Positions 18,341-29,226 are shown, counted from the stretch's first letter. The stretch is DNA of 64,000 nucleotides from Pirellulales bacterium (GCA_019636335.1 JAHBXR010000004.1:62001-126000), one strand, 5' to 3'. Numbers and translations: made by a program. The notes: generated from the sequence alone by a model not told the origin.

Positions 18341-21300
18341 ATGCTCCTGCCGCGCTGCTGGGCTCGAAATCTGTTCCTTGTGATGTGTGCGTTGGGCGCT
18401 GCCCACGCTCCGTGCAGGGCCGCTGAACCCGAACGCATTCCGCACAACCAAGAGGCGCTGCCGGGACCCGCGCTAACCCCCGAGGAAGCGGTCTCGCGGA
18501 TGACCGTGCCCCAGGGTTTTGCCGTAGAAATCGTTGCGGCCGAGCCCGATCTCGTGAATCCCGTCGCCATGACCTTCGACGAGCGGGGGCGCATCTGGGT
18601 CACGGAAAGCCTCGAGTATCCACGCCTGGAAGCCGGCGCAGGCCGCGACCGCATCCGCGTGCTCGAAGACACCGACCACGACGGCCGCGCCGATCGATTC
18701 ACCACTTTTGCCGAAGGACTCAACATTCCTTCAGGCATTGCCGTCGGTTACGGCGGCGTGTGGGTGGCCAACGCGCCCGACCTGCTCTTCCTGGCCGATG
18801 ACGATGGCGATCTCCAGGCCGATCGGCGCGAGGTGGTCGTCACCGGCTTCGGCCGAGAGGACACCCACGAGCTCCCCAACTCCCTCACGTGGGGCCCCGA
18901 CGGTTATCTCTACGGTCTCAACGGCGTCTTCAACCGCAGTCGCGTCGAGCAAGAGGGACAGGTCAGCGAGTTCACCTGCGCGATGTTCCGCATTGACCCG
19001 CGCACGCGCCGCTTCGAAATCTTTTGCGAGGGGACGAGCAATCCCTGGGGCATCGCCTGGGACAGTGAAGGGAGCGCCTTCGTCAGTGCCTGCGTCATCG
19101 ATCACCTGTGGCACCTGGTCGAAAGTGGCTACTACCATCGGCAGGCGGGCGCCTATCCACCCCACACGTGGAAGATCGAGTCGATCGTCGATCACGCGCA
19201 TCAAAAGGCGGCCTACTGCGGCATTCACTACTTCGACAGCGCCGCCTATCCCGAACCGTACCGGCGCCGCCTTTACATGGGCAATATCCATGGCAATGCC
19301 ATCAATGCCGATCGACTGACCCGGCACGGCGCCACGTATCGTGGCGAGACGGAGGAAGACCTGCTCCGTGCCAACGACGCCTGGTTCATGCCGGTGGCGC
19401 AAAAGACGGGTCCCGACGGCTGCCTCTACATTCTCGACTGGTACGACCGGTACCACTGCTATCAAGACGCGCGGCGCGACTCCGACGGCATCGACCGTCT
19501 GAAAGGTCGCCTCTACCGTTTGCGCTACGGCGAGACACCGCGCGCCGGCGACTTCGATCTCACCCAAGCATCCGACGAGCAACTGATCGCGCGCCTGCAT
19601 GACGAGAACGTCTACTTTCGCGAGGTGGCACAGCGGCTCTTAGCGGAACGAGCCTCGTCCGCCGCGCGGCCGAAGTTGCAGACCCTCGTCTTCGATGAGG
19701 CCGCTCCCCGGCATGCCCGCCTGCACGCGCTGTGGGCACTGCTGGGCAGTCGCCAGCTCGACCCTGTGTTTCATGAGCAGCTTTTATCGCATGCCGATGC
19801 GAGCCTGCGCGCCTGGGGCGTGCGTGCCGCCGGCAATGCCCGCTCGCCAGACGCAGCCCTGCATGCCGCGCTCGGACGTCTGGCCGGCGATCCTTCCCCT
19901 GACGTCCGCCTGCAGGTAGCGATCGCCTCGCGCAAGCTGCCCCAGTTCGAGGCCATTCCCACCCTGCTCGAAGTGTTCTCTCACTCGATCGACGATCCTC
20001 TCTTGCCGCGCGTCGTGTGGCAGAACCTGCACCCCTTGCTTGAAGCACGGGAGCAGGTCGCGCGTCTCGTCGAGCTGACCCAAGGCGACCAATCCGCCGC
20101 CACCGCCGGATTGGGCCTGCTGACCGAGCGCCTGATCGAGCGCTTGATCGCACGCCGCGATCGCGACGTGACGCCTGTCACTACGCTGGTGCTGGCGAGC
20201 ACGGAACGCCGCAAGGCCGACCCCGCGGCGGCACGTGCGGCCCTCGCCACATTAACGTCGCTCGTCGAAGCAGCTCGTCTTCCGGCCGAGCAACAAGCGT
20301 CGCTGCACGCCGCGATCGAGCCACGACTCGTCGAGATCATCGCCCAGGGAGAAAGCGCTCCGCTGTTTCTCGAGGCCCTGATTCTCTCCACCTCCTGGCA
20401 AGGGGGTGGTGCGGCGAAGGCCGTCGAACTGTTCACTACCGCCACGACACCCACGCCGGTGCGAGTCCGCGCGCTCGAGGCCCTGGTCCTGGCCCCGAAT
20501 CAGGAACTGTGGCAATACGTCACTACCCTGCTCGCCGCGGGTTCCGACTCGGTACCGATCGAATTGCGCCTCGCCACGCTGCGCGCGCTGGCAAAATTTC
20601 ACGCCGCGCCGGTGCCCGAGTTTGTCCTCGACCTTTACCCGCACCTCGAGCCGGAACTGAGGCCCGCGGCCATCGAATTGCTGGTCAGTCGTCAGTCATG
20701 GGGTCGGGCATTGCTCGAGGCGATTGCCGCCAAGCGCGTCCCGGCCGAGGCGCTCAACGTCGGACAAGTGCGCCAACTTCTCGCCAGCAAAGACGACGAC
20801 ATCGCGCAGCGCGTGCGCGAGACGTGGGGCACGCTTCGTAGCGAGCGCAATCCCGAGCGCGAGCAGGTCATTCGCCGCGTGCGAGCGCTGCTCGAGCGCG
20901 AGCCCGGCAATGCCGAGGCGGGCGTCGCGGTCTTTACGCGCGTCTGTGCCGAGTGCCACCGCCTGCACGGCGCCGGCAAGGACGTGGGCCCCGACCTGAC
21001 CCTCAACGGCCGCAATTCGTTCGACCAGTTGCTCTCGAACGTGCTCGATCCCAGCCTGGTCGTAGGCGCGGCTTATCAAGCCCGCACGGTAGTCACCACC
21101 GATGGCAAGATCTTCCGCGGCCTCGTGGCCGAGGATTCCCCGGAACGCGTCGTGCTCAAGGTGCAAGGGGGCCAGCTCGAAACCGTGCCGCGCGCCGAGA
21201 TCGACGAGATGGAAACCAGCCCCCTTTCGCTGATGCCCGAGGGCCTCGAACGTCAACTCACCGAGCGCGAGCTGCTCGATCTCTTCGCCTTCCTGGTACT

Positions 21301-21352
21301 CGACCGTCCGCCCTCCGATCCCACGGCCAAGCGTCTGCCCGGCGCGCCATGA
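18341..21352 (+). CDS. Secreted PVC-type dehydrogenase / HEAT / cytochrome c protein
   Basis: A 1003-residue exported protein. The signal peptide (CWARNLFLVMCALGAAHAP) is followed by a beta-propeller 'membrane-bound dehydrogenase' domain (about 50-400; segments PVAMTFDERGRIWVTESLEYP and NSLTWGPDGYLYGLNGVFN). A HEAT-like helical region (about 400-830) follows, and a C-terminal cytochrome c domain has one heme site, CAECH, near residue 868 with VGPDLT after it. The order fits the planctomycete families with TIGR02604/TIGR02603-like domains. These are thought to oxidise sugars or related compounds outside the cytoplasmic membrane and pass electrons to the heme; the substrate is unknown. No strong ribosome site precedes the ATG. 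Confidence 0.88.
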   Translation: MLLPRCWARNLFLVMCALGAAHAPCRAAEPERIPHNQEALPGPALTPEEAVSRMTVPQGFAVEIVAAEPDLVNPVAMTFDERGRIWVTESLEYPRLEAGAGRDRIRVLEDTDHDGRADRFTTFAEGLNIPSGIAVGYGGVWVANAPDLLFLADDDGDLQADRREVVVTGFGREDTHELPNSLTWGPDGYLYGLNGVFNRSRVEQEGQVSEFTCAMFRIDPRTRRFEIFCEGTSNPWGIAWDSEGSAFVSACVIDHLWHLVESGYYHRQAGAYPPHTWKIESIVDHAHQKAAYCGIHYFDSAAYPEPYRRRLYMGNIHGNAINADRLTRHGATYRGETEEDLLRANDAWFMPVAQKTGPDGCLYILDWYDRYHCYQDARRDSDGIDRLKGRLYRLRYGETPRAGDFDLTQASDEQLIARLHDENVYFREVAQRLLAERASSAARPKLQTLVFDEAAPRHARLHALWALLGSRQLDPVFHEQLLSHADASLRAWGVRAAGNARSPDAALHAALGRLAGDPSPDVRLQVAIASRKLPQFEAIPTLLEVFSHSIDDPLLPRVVWQNLHPLLEAREQVARLVELTQGDQSAATAGLGLLTERLIERLIARRDRDVTPVTTLVLASTERRKADPAAARAALATLTSLVEAARLPAEQQASLHAAIEPRLVEIIAQGESAPLFLEALILSTSWQGGGAAKAVELFTTATTPTPVRVRALEALVLAPNQELWQYVTTLLAAGSDSVPIELRLATLRALAKFHAAPVPEFVLDLYPHLEPELRPAAIELLVSRQSWGRALLEAIAAKRVPAEALNVGQVRQLLASKDDDIAQRVRETWGTLRSERNPEREQVIRRVRALLEREPGNAEAGVAVFTRVCAECHRLHGAGKDVGPDLTLNGRNSFDQLLSNVLDPSLVVGAAYQARTVVTTDGKIFRGLVAEDSPERVVLKVQGGQLETVPRAEIDEMETSPLSLMPEGLERQLTERELLDLFAFLVLDRPPSDPTAKRLPGAP

Positions 21353-21386
21353 TCGCGAGATGCTGCTACATCGCACAACGAAAAGA

Positions 21387-21428
21387 GCCGACCGGAATCG
21401 CACCCCCCTGAGGGCGACTCCGGCCGGC
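21387..21428 (-). terminator. Intrinsic terminator for the Cys-rich lipoprotein gene
   Basis: GCCGACCGGAATCGC (21387-21401) and GCGACTCCGGCCGGC (21414-21428) form a 15-bp stem with two wobble or mismatch positions. On the minus strand the stem is followed by TCTTTT. It sits about 80 bp past the end of the minus-strand gene and could also block read-through from the plus-strand gene ending at 21352. Confidence 0.65.
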
Positions 21429-21506
21429 ACGGAGCGAGAGAACTCGCACAAGTTTTTATTCAGGCGATCACAGGAATGGCCTGATTTTGATTGCTCGCAG
21501 CCACGC

Positions 21507-22010
21507 TCACGGACCGATGTTGCCCGGGTTGCGGGCCAGGAAGTCGCGCGGACCGCGGTTCGTATAGTAGGGATACGTCACGGCGGCCGTCGGTGGCCCC
21601 GGTGGGCCCTGCGTGTTCGCCAGGCGACGGGCGGCCAGGTTGCAATGGCCGTTGGCACAGCCCGGGCCACCAGCCATCATCGGCCCCCCGTGCATGCCGC
21701 TGTCGGCGTACATGTCTCCGCCGCCACAGCCGGTGCAGCCGGTGTCGTAGCTGCCGCCACCGCACGAGCTGCATCCACCGCTGCTGCATCCGCCACCGCC
21801 ACACGAGTCGCACCCACCGCCGCACGAATCGCAGCCGGTGTCGCAGCATCCGCCACAGCCGCCGCAATCGTGCCCTTCCCAGCAGCAATCTTCGTAGGTC
21901 GACGGTCCGCACCAGCCGTGATGGCAATGGAAGATGCGGTCGACCAGGCAACAGCCGGTGCTGCTTCCGAGGAAGGCCAGCATCGCCAGCGACAACAAAA
22001 CGCGTTTCAT
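21507..22010 (-). CDS. Small Cys/Gly-rich lipoprotein-like secreted protein
   Basis: A 167-residue protein from ATG 22010, preceded by GGGAGAGGGAGAA. The N-terminus (MKRVLLSLAMLAFLGSSTGC) is a signal sequence ending in a plausible lipobox. The mature part carries about 21 cysteines, mostly in CGG/CDSCGGG-type units between residues 20 and 105, with several His. The last 50 residues are different: GPPGPPTAAVTYPYYTNRGP and RDFLARNPGNIGP, resembling tails of small planctomycete exported proteins. The function is unknown; metal binding or disulfide cross-linking of the envelope are possibilities. It is followed by a good terminator and divides divergently from metK. Confidence 0.72.
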   Translation of the reverse strand: MKRVLLSLAMLAFLGSSTGCCLVDRIFHCHHGWCGPSTYEDCCWEGHDCGGCGGCCDTGCDSCGGGCDSCGGGGCSSGGCSSCGGGSYDTGCTGCGGGDMYADSGMHGGPMMAGGPGCANGHCNLAARRLANTQGPPGPPTAAVTYPYYTNRGPRDFLARNPGNIGP

Positions 22011-22675
22011 GATTCGAGTTCTCCCTCTCCCGGCCGTCGCGGCGCGTCTCGCCTGCCCGATCGTGTCCCGGCAAACGTCGCGGTCGCGGTGGCAAATGGC
22101 GCGGCAGTCCATCGCCGCACACGGTTGATGTTCGTTCGTCGAGCGGTGGATTTCGCGGCGTCTGTTCGCCCTCTCGCCCAGCAGCGCCACCGCGCGATGT
22201 TTGGTCCTCAATCGCAGGGGCCGCGATTGCCGGCTGGCGCGTCGCGAAAGCGCGAACGACGGACAGCGAGCTGATACGGCCGGCGGGGAGCGAAATCGTG
22301 CTCCATGACGTGCGCCGTCGGAGAACCCAAGACACCCCCCAAGATGTCGTCGGCCGGGCATCAATCCTGCCCAGGCCGCATGGTCACCTGTAAAGTTCTA
22401 TCGGCCCCGACAATCGCTACAGTTCAGTATTTCGCTACGATTGATCGAACCGATACAATCGCTGCGATCGGCCGCGGGAGCGGAAGTCGCCAGCCTTTGC
22501 CAGCAGTCGTGCCAGCTACTGCCACTTGGCGCGACACCATTGCCCGCCGACCGGCGAAATCTCTATACTGACCGTTTCCAACTACCTTTTCGCCCGGGAC
22601 TGCTTCCACCGCAAAGTCGGGTGGGGTTGGAGTTTCGAGCCTTTTGAACGCACCTACACACTGGGAGGGTCTCGC
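22011..22675. other. Long divergent intergenic region upstream of metK
   Basis: About 665 bp without a convincing gene. Frames in it lack ribosome sites and recognisable protein features. It holds a candidate promoter for metK (22540-22569) and short repeats of CAATCGCT near 22411 and 22457. No SAM riboswitch class could be recognised. Confidence 0.5.
22540..22569 (+). promoter_or_regulatory. Candidate sigma70-type promoter for metK
   Basis: TTGCCC (22540-22545) and TATACT (22564-22569) are separated by 18 bp, about 106 bp before the metK start. The -10 hexamer matches the usual consensus in five of six positions and the -35 in four. Confidence 0.4.
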
Positions 22676-23860
<1,185 letters not shown>

Positions 23861-23934
23861 TGGCCGTTGGCGTCTTGCGACGTCGCCCCACCTACCATAA
23901 CCCATTCCCGCTCGCCAAAGTCGAGTGAGGCGCC

Positions 23935-24750
23935 ATGGATGCGCTGTTCCCGTCACCAGGACTGCTCGTGCGCGCCGGCCGTAAGACGTGGCGCGATCAG
24001 CTCGCCCGGCAAGGCGTAGGGCTGCTGCTCGTCTTATTGCTCGGCGCGGCGCTCACGCTCGGTTTTCGGCGACTGACCGGCGCGCTCGAACGCCCCTTGG
24101 CGGCGCCGATGCTGGCCGCCGCGGCCGTAGCGCTGGCGGCTATCTCCAGTCTGCTGCACCTCGCTAGCCGGCGCCTGTGGCCCACGCCTGCTGGTCGCTG
24201 GCTCGAAGTCTCGATCGTGTTGGGCCTGCTCGTTGCCGGGCTCGCACTTTCGCTCCCCGGTAGCTCGCCGGCAGGAATGGCATTCTTCTGGCTCGTGCTC
24301 GCCACGGCCGAAACCGCCACTCGGGCGCCGTGGAGGAGTCGCCCGGACAAGCGTGTGGAATCGCACGTCGCCGATCGCACGTCGCTCCATTCTCATACGC
24401 ACGTCGAATCAGTCCCCGCCCGCAGCGATCTGAGCGCAGGCGACGAGGGACTTTCTCAGGGGACCTTGCAGCAGATCACGCGCACGCGCTCGGACGAGGG
24501 GGTGGAAGCGGTCGAAGGCAGGCTGGGGGTGGAACTAGCCGCCGGGCAGCGCACCGCCACGGCACACGTGGCCTTCTGCCCCCCCTTTGCTCGGGTGCCG
24601 CGCATCGAAGTCGCGGTCGACGGCGAAGAAGCACGGGTAAAACTCGCCCAGGCCCTCCCGCACGGGGCGCGGTTCGACGTAAAATTGAACGCGCCGGCCG
24701 AAGAGCCGCTCGTGCTGCCGTTGCGATTCAGCGCCACCTGCGCCCCTTGA
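23935..24750 (+). CDS. Hypothetical membrane protein with C-terminal soluble domain
   Basis: A 271-residue protein. Three hydrophobic segments lie at about residues 25-45 (GVGLLLVLLLGAALTLGF), 58-82 and 92-125. A hydrophilic linker rich in His/Ser/Arg follows (SHVADRTSLHSHTHVESV). The C-terminal domain (about 165-271) has a beta-rich look, with ARVPRIEVAVDGEEARVKL. The family is not recognised. It follows metK by 74 bp and precedes a 37-residue membrane protein, so the three may share a transcript. Confidence 0.65.
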   Translation: MDALFPSPGLLVRAGRKTWRDQLARQGVGLLLVLLLGAALTLGFRRLTGALERPLAAPMLAAAAVALAAISSLLHLASRRLWPTPAGRWLEVSIVLGLLVAGLALSLPGSSPAGMAFFWLVLATAETATRAPWRSRPDKRVESHVADRTSLHSHTHVESVPARSDLSAGDEGLSQGTLQQITRTRSDEGVEAVEGRLGVELAAGQRTATAHVAFCPPFARVPRIEVAVDGEEARVKLAQALPHGARFDVKLNAPAEEPLVLPLRFSATCAP

Positions 24751-24798
24751 AACTTGCGGCCCGACTCGCTGCCGTACTTCCACCCCGAAATGCTTCCG

Positions 24799-24912
24799 AT
24801 GGCACGTTGGCCCCGTCACGTCTGGACGTCGATTTTCACCTACGGCACGATCTTCGTGCTCTTCCCGCTGATTTGCTATCTGGCGTATAGCTGGGTCAAA
24901 GGCGGCTTTTGA
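24799..24912 (+). CDS. Short single-helix membrane protein
   Basis: ATG at 24799 (or in-frame ATG at 24790) opens a 37-residue frame: MARWPRHVWTSIFTYG, then a hydrophobic helix (TIFVLFPLICYLAYSW), ending VKGGF. The charge pattern (basic start, one helix, short tail) is typical of small inner-membrane proteins. It begins 48 bp after the preceding membrane-protein gene on the same strand. There is no convincing ribosome site, so it is a moderate-confidence call. Confidence 0.5.
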   Translation: MARWPRHVWTSIFTYGTIFVLFPLICYLAYSWVKGGF

Positions 24913-25026
24913 TTCCGCCGGTCGCGACCGCGCAGCGCTCACGGGAATCTGCATGGGGTGGCAGCCTGCATCGGTATTCCGGCGCGGGGGCATGCCGATC
25001 GTCGCGGTGCTCGAGCCCCGCATGCT

Positions 25027-26016
25027 CTACGGCTCGCCGGCGAGATGCTCGACGAAAAAGCCCGCCACGCGCTCGCCATACTCTTCACGCGCCACCTCGA
25101 GAGCGCCGTTGTGACGCGCGCCGGGCACGACCCAGCTTGTGACCCGCGGCAGCAGCGCGATCCAACGCTCGAAGTATGCCTGGGGCACGAGCCGATCCAG
25201 GGCGCCATGGATCACGAGCACCGGCTGCCGCACGCGGCGAAACGCGCGCTCCACCGGCGCGAATCGAATTCCGTGTCGCCGCTCGACGCGACGTCGTGCC
25301 CCCCAGGCCAAGGCCGCTAGCACTCCCTCGGGCAGGCGCGAAAAGAACGGCGTCAACATCGTAAAGATCGACATGTACCGGCGGATGTAATACACCTGCA
25401 TCGCCGCGGTCGCATAGGCGCCATCGGCCACCACGGCGCGGACGCGCGCGTCGCGGCCCGCCAGGCACAAGGCCGCCACTCCACCGCGACTCACGCCGAA
25501 CAGTCCCACGCCGCGCGGATCGGCATCGTCGCGCGCGGCCACATAATCGAGCGCGGCGCGCAGATCGGTCAACTCGTACTCGGTCAGCCAGGGGAGCGGC
25601 CGATAGCCCAGCGCGGCTTCACTCTCGCCGTGGTTGCGAAAATCGAAACAGAACAGGTCGAACCCGCGGCGGCGCAAATCGGCTACGTACGGCAGTAGTG
25701 TCCAACGATCGCCCGTCAGCTCGTGGCAGCAGAGGACGACCCCCAGCCGCGCGGACGCCGTCGTCCGCAGGTAGGTCCCGACGAGGTGTCGCTCGTCGGC
25801 CGTCGTGAAGCGACACGTTTCCCCCTCGGCCAGCGCGGGCTGCGGCTCGGCATCGAGCCACGGCACGTGCTCGAGCCCCCGTGCAATCACGGGTACGTAA
25901 ACGATCCAGACCACCCCGACGACGATCGCCAGCAGGGCCAGACCAGCCAACAGAATCGACGCGACGAAGGCCAAGGGATCGCAGAATGGTTGGACGTTGG
26001 AGCAGGACGAAAACAA
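25027..26016 (-). CDS. Membrane-anchored alpha/beta hydrolase
   Basis: A 329-residue protein with an N-terminal helix (SILLAGLALLAIVVGVVWIV, about 19-40) and a soluble alpha/beta-hydrolase domain. Catalytic elements visible: nucleophile elbow GVSRG (Ser near 175), acid in IHGALDRLVP, and His in PGARHNG near the end. An oxyanion region CCHELTGDRWTL precedes. The closest general type is the dipeptidyl-peptidase or acyl-esterase-like 'alpha/beta hydrolase' of Bem46-like proteins; the substrate is unknown. It lies 69 bp downstream of the prc gene on the same strand and may be co-transcribed. Confidence 0.82.
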   Translation of the reverse strand: MFSSCSNVQPFCDPLAFVASILLAGLALLAIVVGVVWIVYVPVIARGLEHVPWLDAEPQPALAEGETCRFTTADERHLVGTYLRTTASARLGVVLCCHELTGDRWTLLPYVADLRRRGFDLFCFDFRNHGESEAALGYRPLPWLTEYELTDLRAALDYVAARDDADPRGVGLFGVSRGGVAALCLAGRDARVRAVVADGAYATAAMQVYYIRRYMSIFTMLTPFFSRLPEGVLAALAWGARRRVERRHGIRFAPVERAFRRVRQPVLVIHGALDRLVPQAYFERWIALLPRVTSWVVPGARHNGALEVAREEYGERVAGFFVEHLAGEP

Positions 26017-26085
26017 CGGTGGCCGGACGCGGTCCTTACCGACCGGCCGGCCACCTTATGTTAACGTCTTGGCAAGTGCCTGGGG

Positions 26086-28158
26086 CTACTTGGCCGCCAG
26101 CTTGAATAGCCGCAGGTAATCGACCGTGATCGCCAGCGCCTCGTCCGTGTAGAAATCGCGTTTGAAGATCTCGTCGGTCGGGCTCTCGCTCTCTTCGAGC
26201 TCCTCCTCGGCCTTCTTTTCCGCATCGAGTTCGGCTCGTTCGGCGAGGAACTTTTCTTCGTTCAGCGTCACCGACTTGCGGTTCTTGCGATCCTGGTACC
26301 GGCTGATGTCGGCCAGGGCCTTCTTGAACTCGGCCGAAGCGTCGCGGCGGCGGCTCGACAAGTCGTTGAGCTGGTCGATCACCGTGCGATCCACCTGGTT
26401 CACGCGCTTGAATTGCGAGGGATCGACGCGGTCGAATTCCATCGCGTAGTCGAGGTCCGACTCGCCCACCGGAAGATGCGTGGTCAGCGACGGCAGCTCG
26501 ATGTCGGACACCACGCCGCGGTTCTGCGTGCTATCGCCGTTGGGACGATAGAACTTCTGCATGGTGATCTTCAAGGCGCCCAGGTCCGGCGGATTCGGGC
26601 CGAGGAACAATTCGCGGCCCAGCTCGCTCAGCGTCTGGACGGTACCTTTCCCGTGCGTGGCATGGTCGCCGATGATCAACCCACGCCGGTAGTCCTGGAT
26701 CGCCCCGGCGAAGATCTCGCTGGCACTGGCGCTGAACTTGTTGATCAATACCACAAGCGGACCATCCCAGGCTACTCCGCGCTCCAGGTCGTCGTAGCTC
26801 TGGACGTTGCCCCCCGCGTCCTTCACCTGCACGATCGGACCTTCGTCGATGAACAGGCCGGTCAGGCTGATGGCCTCGTTCAGCGAGCCGCCGCCGTTGT
26901 TGCGCAGGTCCATCAGCACGGCGTCGACGCCATCCTTGCGGAACTGGTCGAGAATCTTGCGCACGTCGCGCGTCGTGCTCTTGTAGTCGGGCAGACGGCG
27001 GCGGGCACCGTCCATATCCATGTAGAAGCTGGGCAGGTTGATCACGCCGATGCGATACGGCTTGCCATCCTGCCGCGAGCCGGCGTCGATGATCTTGCCG
27101 CGCGCCTCGCTGTCTTTCAGCTCGATCTCGGCACGCGTGACGTTGTAGATCTCGGTCTTGCCGCCGACGGTCACCACCTGCAGGCGGACGATCGTCCCCT
27201 TGTCGCCGCGGATCTTGTTCACCACGTCGGTGAGCTTCATGTCGGTAACGTCTTCGATCTCTCCCTTGTCCCCCTGACCGACGCCGATGACGCGGTCTTC
27301 GGGCTTCAGCCGGCCGTCCTTGTCGGCCGCGCCGCCGGGAATGATCTTGTTCACGATCGTCTCGCCATCGCGCGATTGCAGCGCGGCGCCGATGCCTTCC
27401 AGCTTCAGACGCATCACGATCGAGAAGTTCTCCAGATTCGAGGCCGACATGTACGACGTGTGCGGATCGTACGACGTCGTGATCGACGAGAGGAACATTT
27501 CCAACAGCTCGTCGCCGTCGGTCTGGTGCATGCGGCGAGCGAAGCTCTTGTAACGCTTGGCCAGCTTTTCGCGGGCCTTGTCGAGCGTCTTCACGTCATC
27601 CTTGGTCTTCTCCATCAGGATGTCGTACTTGACGCGCTTGCGCCACAGATCGCGTGCCTCGGCTTCGCTGGCGGGGTACTTCGCCTCGTCGGCGTCCGCC
27701 ACCATTTCTTCGTCGACGGTGAAGTCGTGCTCCTCGGCCAGCAATTGCTGAGCAAGCTTTTCCCGTTCGTCGACACGCTTCAGATACGTGCCGAAGACCT
27801 CGTAGGCAAAGCTGGCGTCGCCGGCGTTGGCCATCTCGTCCAGATCGTTCGCGCGCTGGGAGAAACGATCGACATCCGACTGGTAGAAGTAAAGCTTCAT
27901 CGGGTCGAGGGTCTTCAAAAAGGCCTTCAGACCGCGCTGCGAAATCTCGTCGTCGAGCGGGTGCTTCGAAAGATGCCGCGTCTTGAGCAACTGCGACACG
28001 GCCCGCATCGCCATCCGGTCCGGGGCCCGCCGATCCTCCGGCTGTGTGCCGGACAGGTCGGCTCGCACGGCTGTCACCGAGACGATCACCGCCAAGAACC
28101 CGCAAATCGAAAGCCCCAGAGCTCGGCGTCGCCCGACGGTGAAGTTCAGAACGGCCAT
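26086..28158 (-). CDS. prc: C-terminal (tail-specific) processing protease, S41 family
   Basis: A 690-residue periplasmic protease that degrades proteins from their C-terminus. Length matches the Prc/Tsp type. Order: a signal/anchor segment (ALGLSICGFLAVIVSVTAV), an N-terminal helical domain (about 35-230), a PDZ domain (about 235-330, with GIGAALQSRDGETIVNKIIP), the S41 catalytic core with Ser in FSASASEIFAGAIQDY near 475 and Lys in HATHGKGTVQ near 502, and a C-terminal DUF3340-like extension. The Ser-Lys dyad spacing is like that of E. coli Prc. It is the first gene before the alpha/beta hydrolase. A motif shared with other genes lies about 55-72 bp upstream. Confidence 0.93.
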   Translation of the reverse strand: MAVLNFTVGRRRALGLSICGFLAVIVSVTAVRADLSGTQPEDRRAPDRMAMRAVSQLLKTRHLSKHPLDDEISQRGLKAFLKTLDPMKLYFYQSDVDRFSQRANDLDEMANAGDASFAYEVFGTYLKRVDEREKLAQQLLAEEHDFTVDEEMVADADEAKYPASEAEARDLWRKRVKYDILMEKTKDDVKTLDKAREKLAKRYKSFARRMHQTDGDELLEMFLSSITTSYDPHTSYMSASNLENFSIVMRLKLEGIGAALQSRDGETIVNKIIPGGAADKDGRLKPEDRVIGVGQGDKGEIEDVTDMKLTDVVNKIRGDKGTIVRLQVVTVGGKTEIYNVTRAEIELKDSEARGKIIDAGSRQDGKPYRIGVINLPSFYMDMDGARRRLPDYKSTTRDVRKILDQFRKDGVDAVLMDLRNNGGGSLNEAISLTGLFIDEGPIVQVKDAGGNVQSYDDLERGVAWDGPLVVLINKFSASASEIFAGAIQDYRRGLIIGDHATHGKGTVQTLSELGRELFLGPNPPDLGALKITMQKFYRPNGDSTQNRGVVSDIELPSLTTHLPVGESDLDYAMEFDRVDPSQFKRVNQVDRTVIDQLNDLSSRRRDASAEFKKALADISRYQDRKNRKSVTLNEEKFLAERAELDAEKKAEEELEESESPTDEIFKRDFYTDEALAITVDYLRLFKLAAK

Positions 28159-28444
28159 GTGAATCCCTTACCTCGTACTTGGAGCGGCAAGACCAACCGT
28201 AAGTTCCGTGTTGGGAAAGACTTAAACCGCCATGTTAACTGTTCCCGCAAGACAAAACAATATCAACTGGGCAAACTGCGAACCCTCACGGCCACGGTTG
28301 CCAGAGGGGGCAAACCGCTCGCTCGCCAGGAGTTGCGACCAGACGACGACGCTGCGGAAAGCCAACTTACGTCGACGATCCCTATACGTGCCACGCTCCC
28401 ATTTGGCTCGCCGGGTTCCACGCTCCGGACACAGATTTTGTCGA

Positions 28445-29218
28445 TCACGGTCGGGGGGCGAGCCCTGCGCGGTCGACGATCGCCTCGACCAGCAGCGGGT
28501 GAGGGCCAAGATGTTCCGTCATCAGCCAGTGCTGTTCTCCCCGCGACGAGCGCGCCTCGATGGTCCCTCGCAAGCGTTCCAGCAACGCTCCGCGGAACAG
28601 GAGATGGGGCTGCACCACGATCCGCCCGAAGGGCAAGCCCGCCACCAGATCGAACGTCCGCTCGACGCGCGGCTCCGCCATCGACAGAAAACAAACCTCG
28701 TACCAGCCGACCGGTCGCCGCTCGAATCGCCAGCGGGCGAAGGCCGCCATCTCGGCGTTGGCGTCGGGCTCGTAGCTCCCCCGCCCCACCAGCACGAGCA
28801 GCGTCTCCGCCGGCGTTGCGGGGGCCGCATCGCCGCCGGCGATTTCATCGCAGCGCAGCGCCGAGAGCTCGATCAGTCGGTCGTGGCAGCCCAGGTGGGG
28901 TGCGAGGAGCAGTTCACACGCAGGATGCGCTTCCCGCGCACGCTCGACGGCAAACGGAATATCGCGCCGCGCATGCCCCGCGGCGAAAAGCAATAATGGT
29001 ACCACCGCGATGCGACGGGCGCCACGCGCCGCCAGCCGGGCAAAGCCCTCGGCGATGGTCGGCCCGGCATGCTCGAGGAAGCACGTCTCCACGGCCAGCG
29101 CCGGCAGGCGCTCGGTGACGAGCCGCGTCAGCGTTTCGATCTCGGCCATGCCTGCTGCGTCGGTCGTACCGTGTCCGATCAGCAGCACGCCATCCGGAGC
29201 AGACTCGGCGCGACTCAT
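28445..29218 (-). CDS. cbiX: Sirohydrochlorin cobaltochelatase-like protein (CbiX family)
   Basis: A 257-residue cytoplasmic protein predicted to insert cobalt or iron into sirohydrochlorin. Signatures: LLIGHGTTDAAG near the start (metal-binding His) and LLLFAAGHARRDIP near 80-93, the second conserved His region. The second half (about 130-257) is a repeat of the fold or a planctomycete-specific extension (FLSMAEPRVERTFDLV). The ATG at 29218 begins 8 bp after the stop of the upstream leucine-rich lipoprotein gene, so the two are translationally close. No cobalamin riboswitch and no other cobalamin genes are nearby. Substrate choice is not settled. Confidence 0.78.
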   Translation of the reverse strand: MSRAESAPDGVLLIGHGTTDAAGMAEIETLTRLVTERLPALAVETCFLEHAGPTIAEGFARLAARGARRIAVVPLLLFAAGHARRDIPFAVERAREAHPACELLLAPHLGCHDRLIELSALRCDEIAGGDAAPATPAETLLVLVGRGSYEPDANAEMAAFARWRFERRPVGWYEVCFLSMAEPRVERTFDLVAGLPFGRIVVQPHLLFRGALLERLRGTIEARSSRGEQHWLMTEHLGPHPLLVEAIVDRAGLAPRP

Positions 29219-29226
29219 GGCAAGCG

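Noticed and set aside
22365-22675. Possible SAM riboswitch upstream of metK
   Set aside because: No conserved SAM-I, SAM-II or SAM/SAH core could be recognised; only short repeats and a candidate promoter are present.
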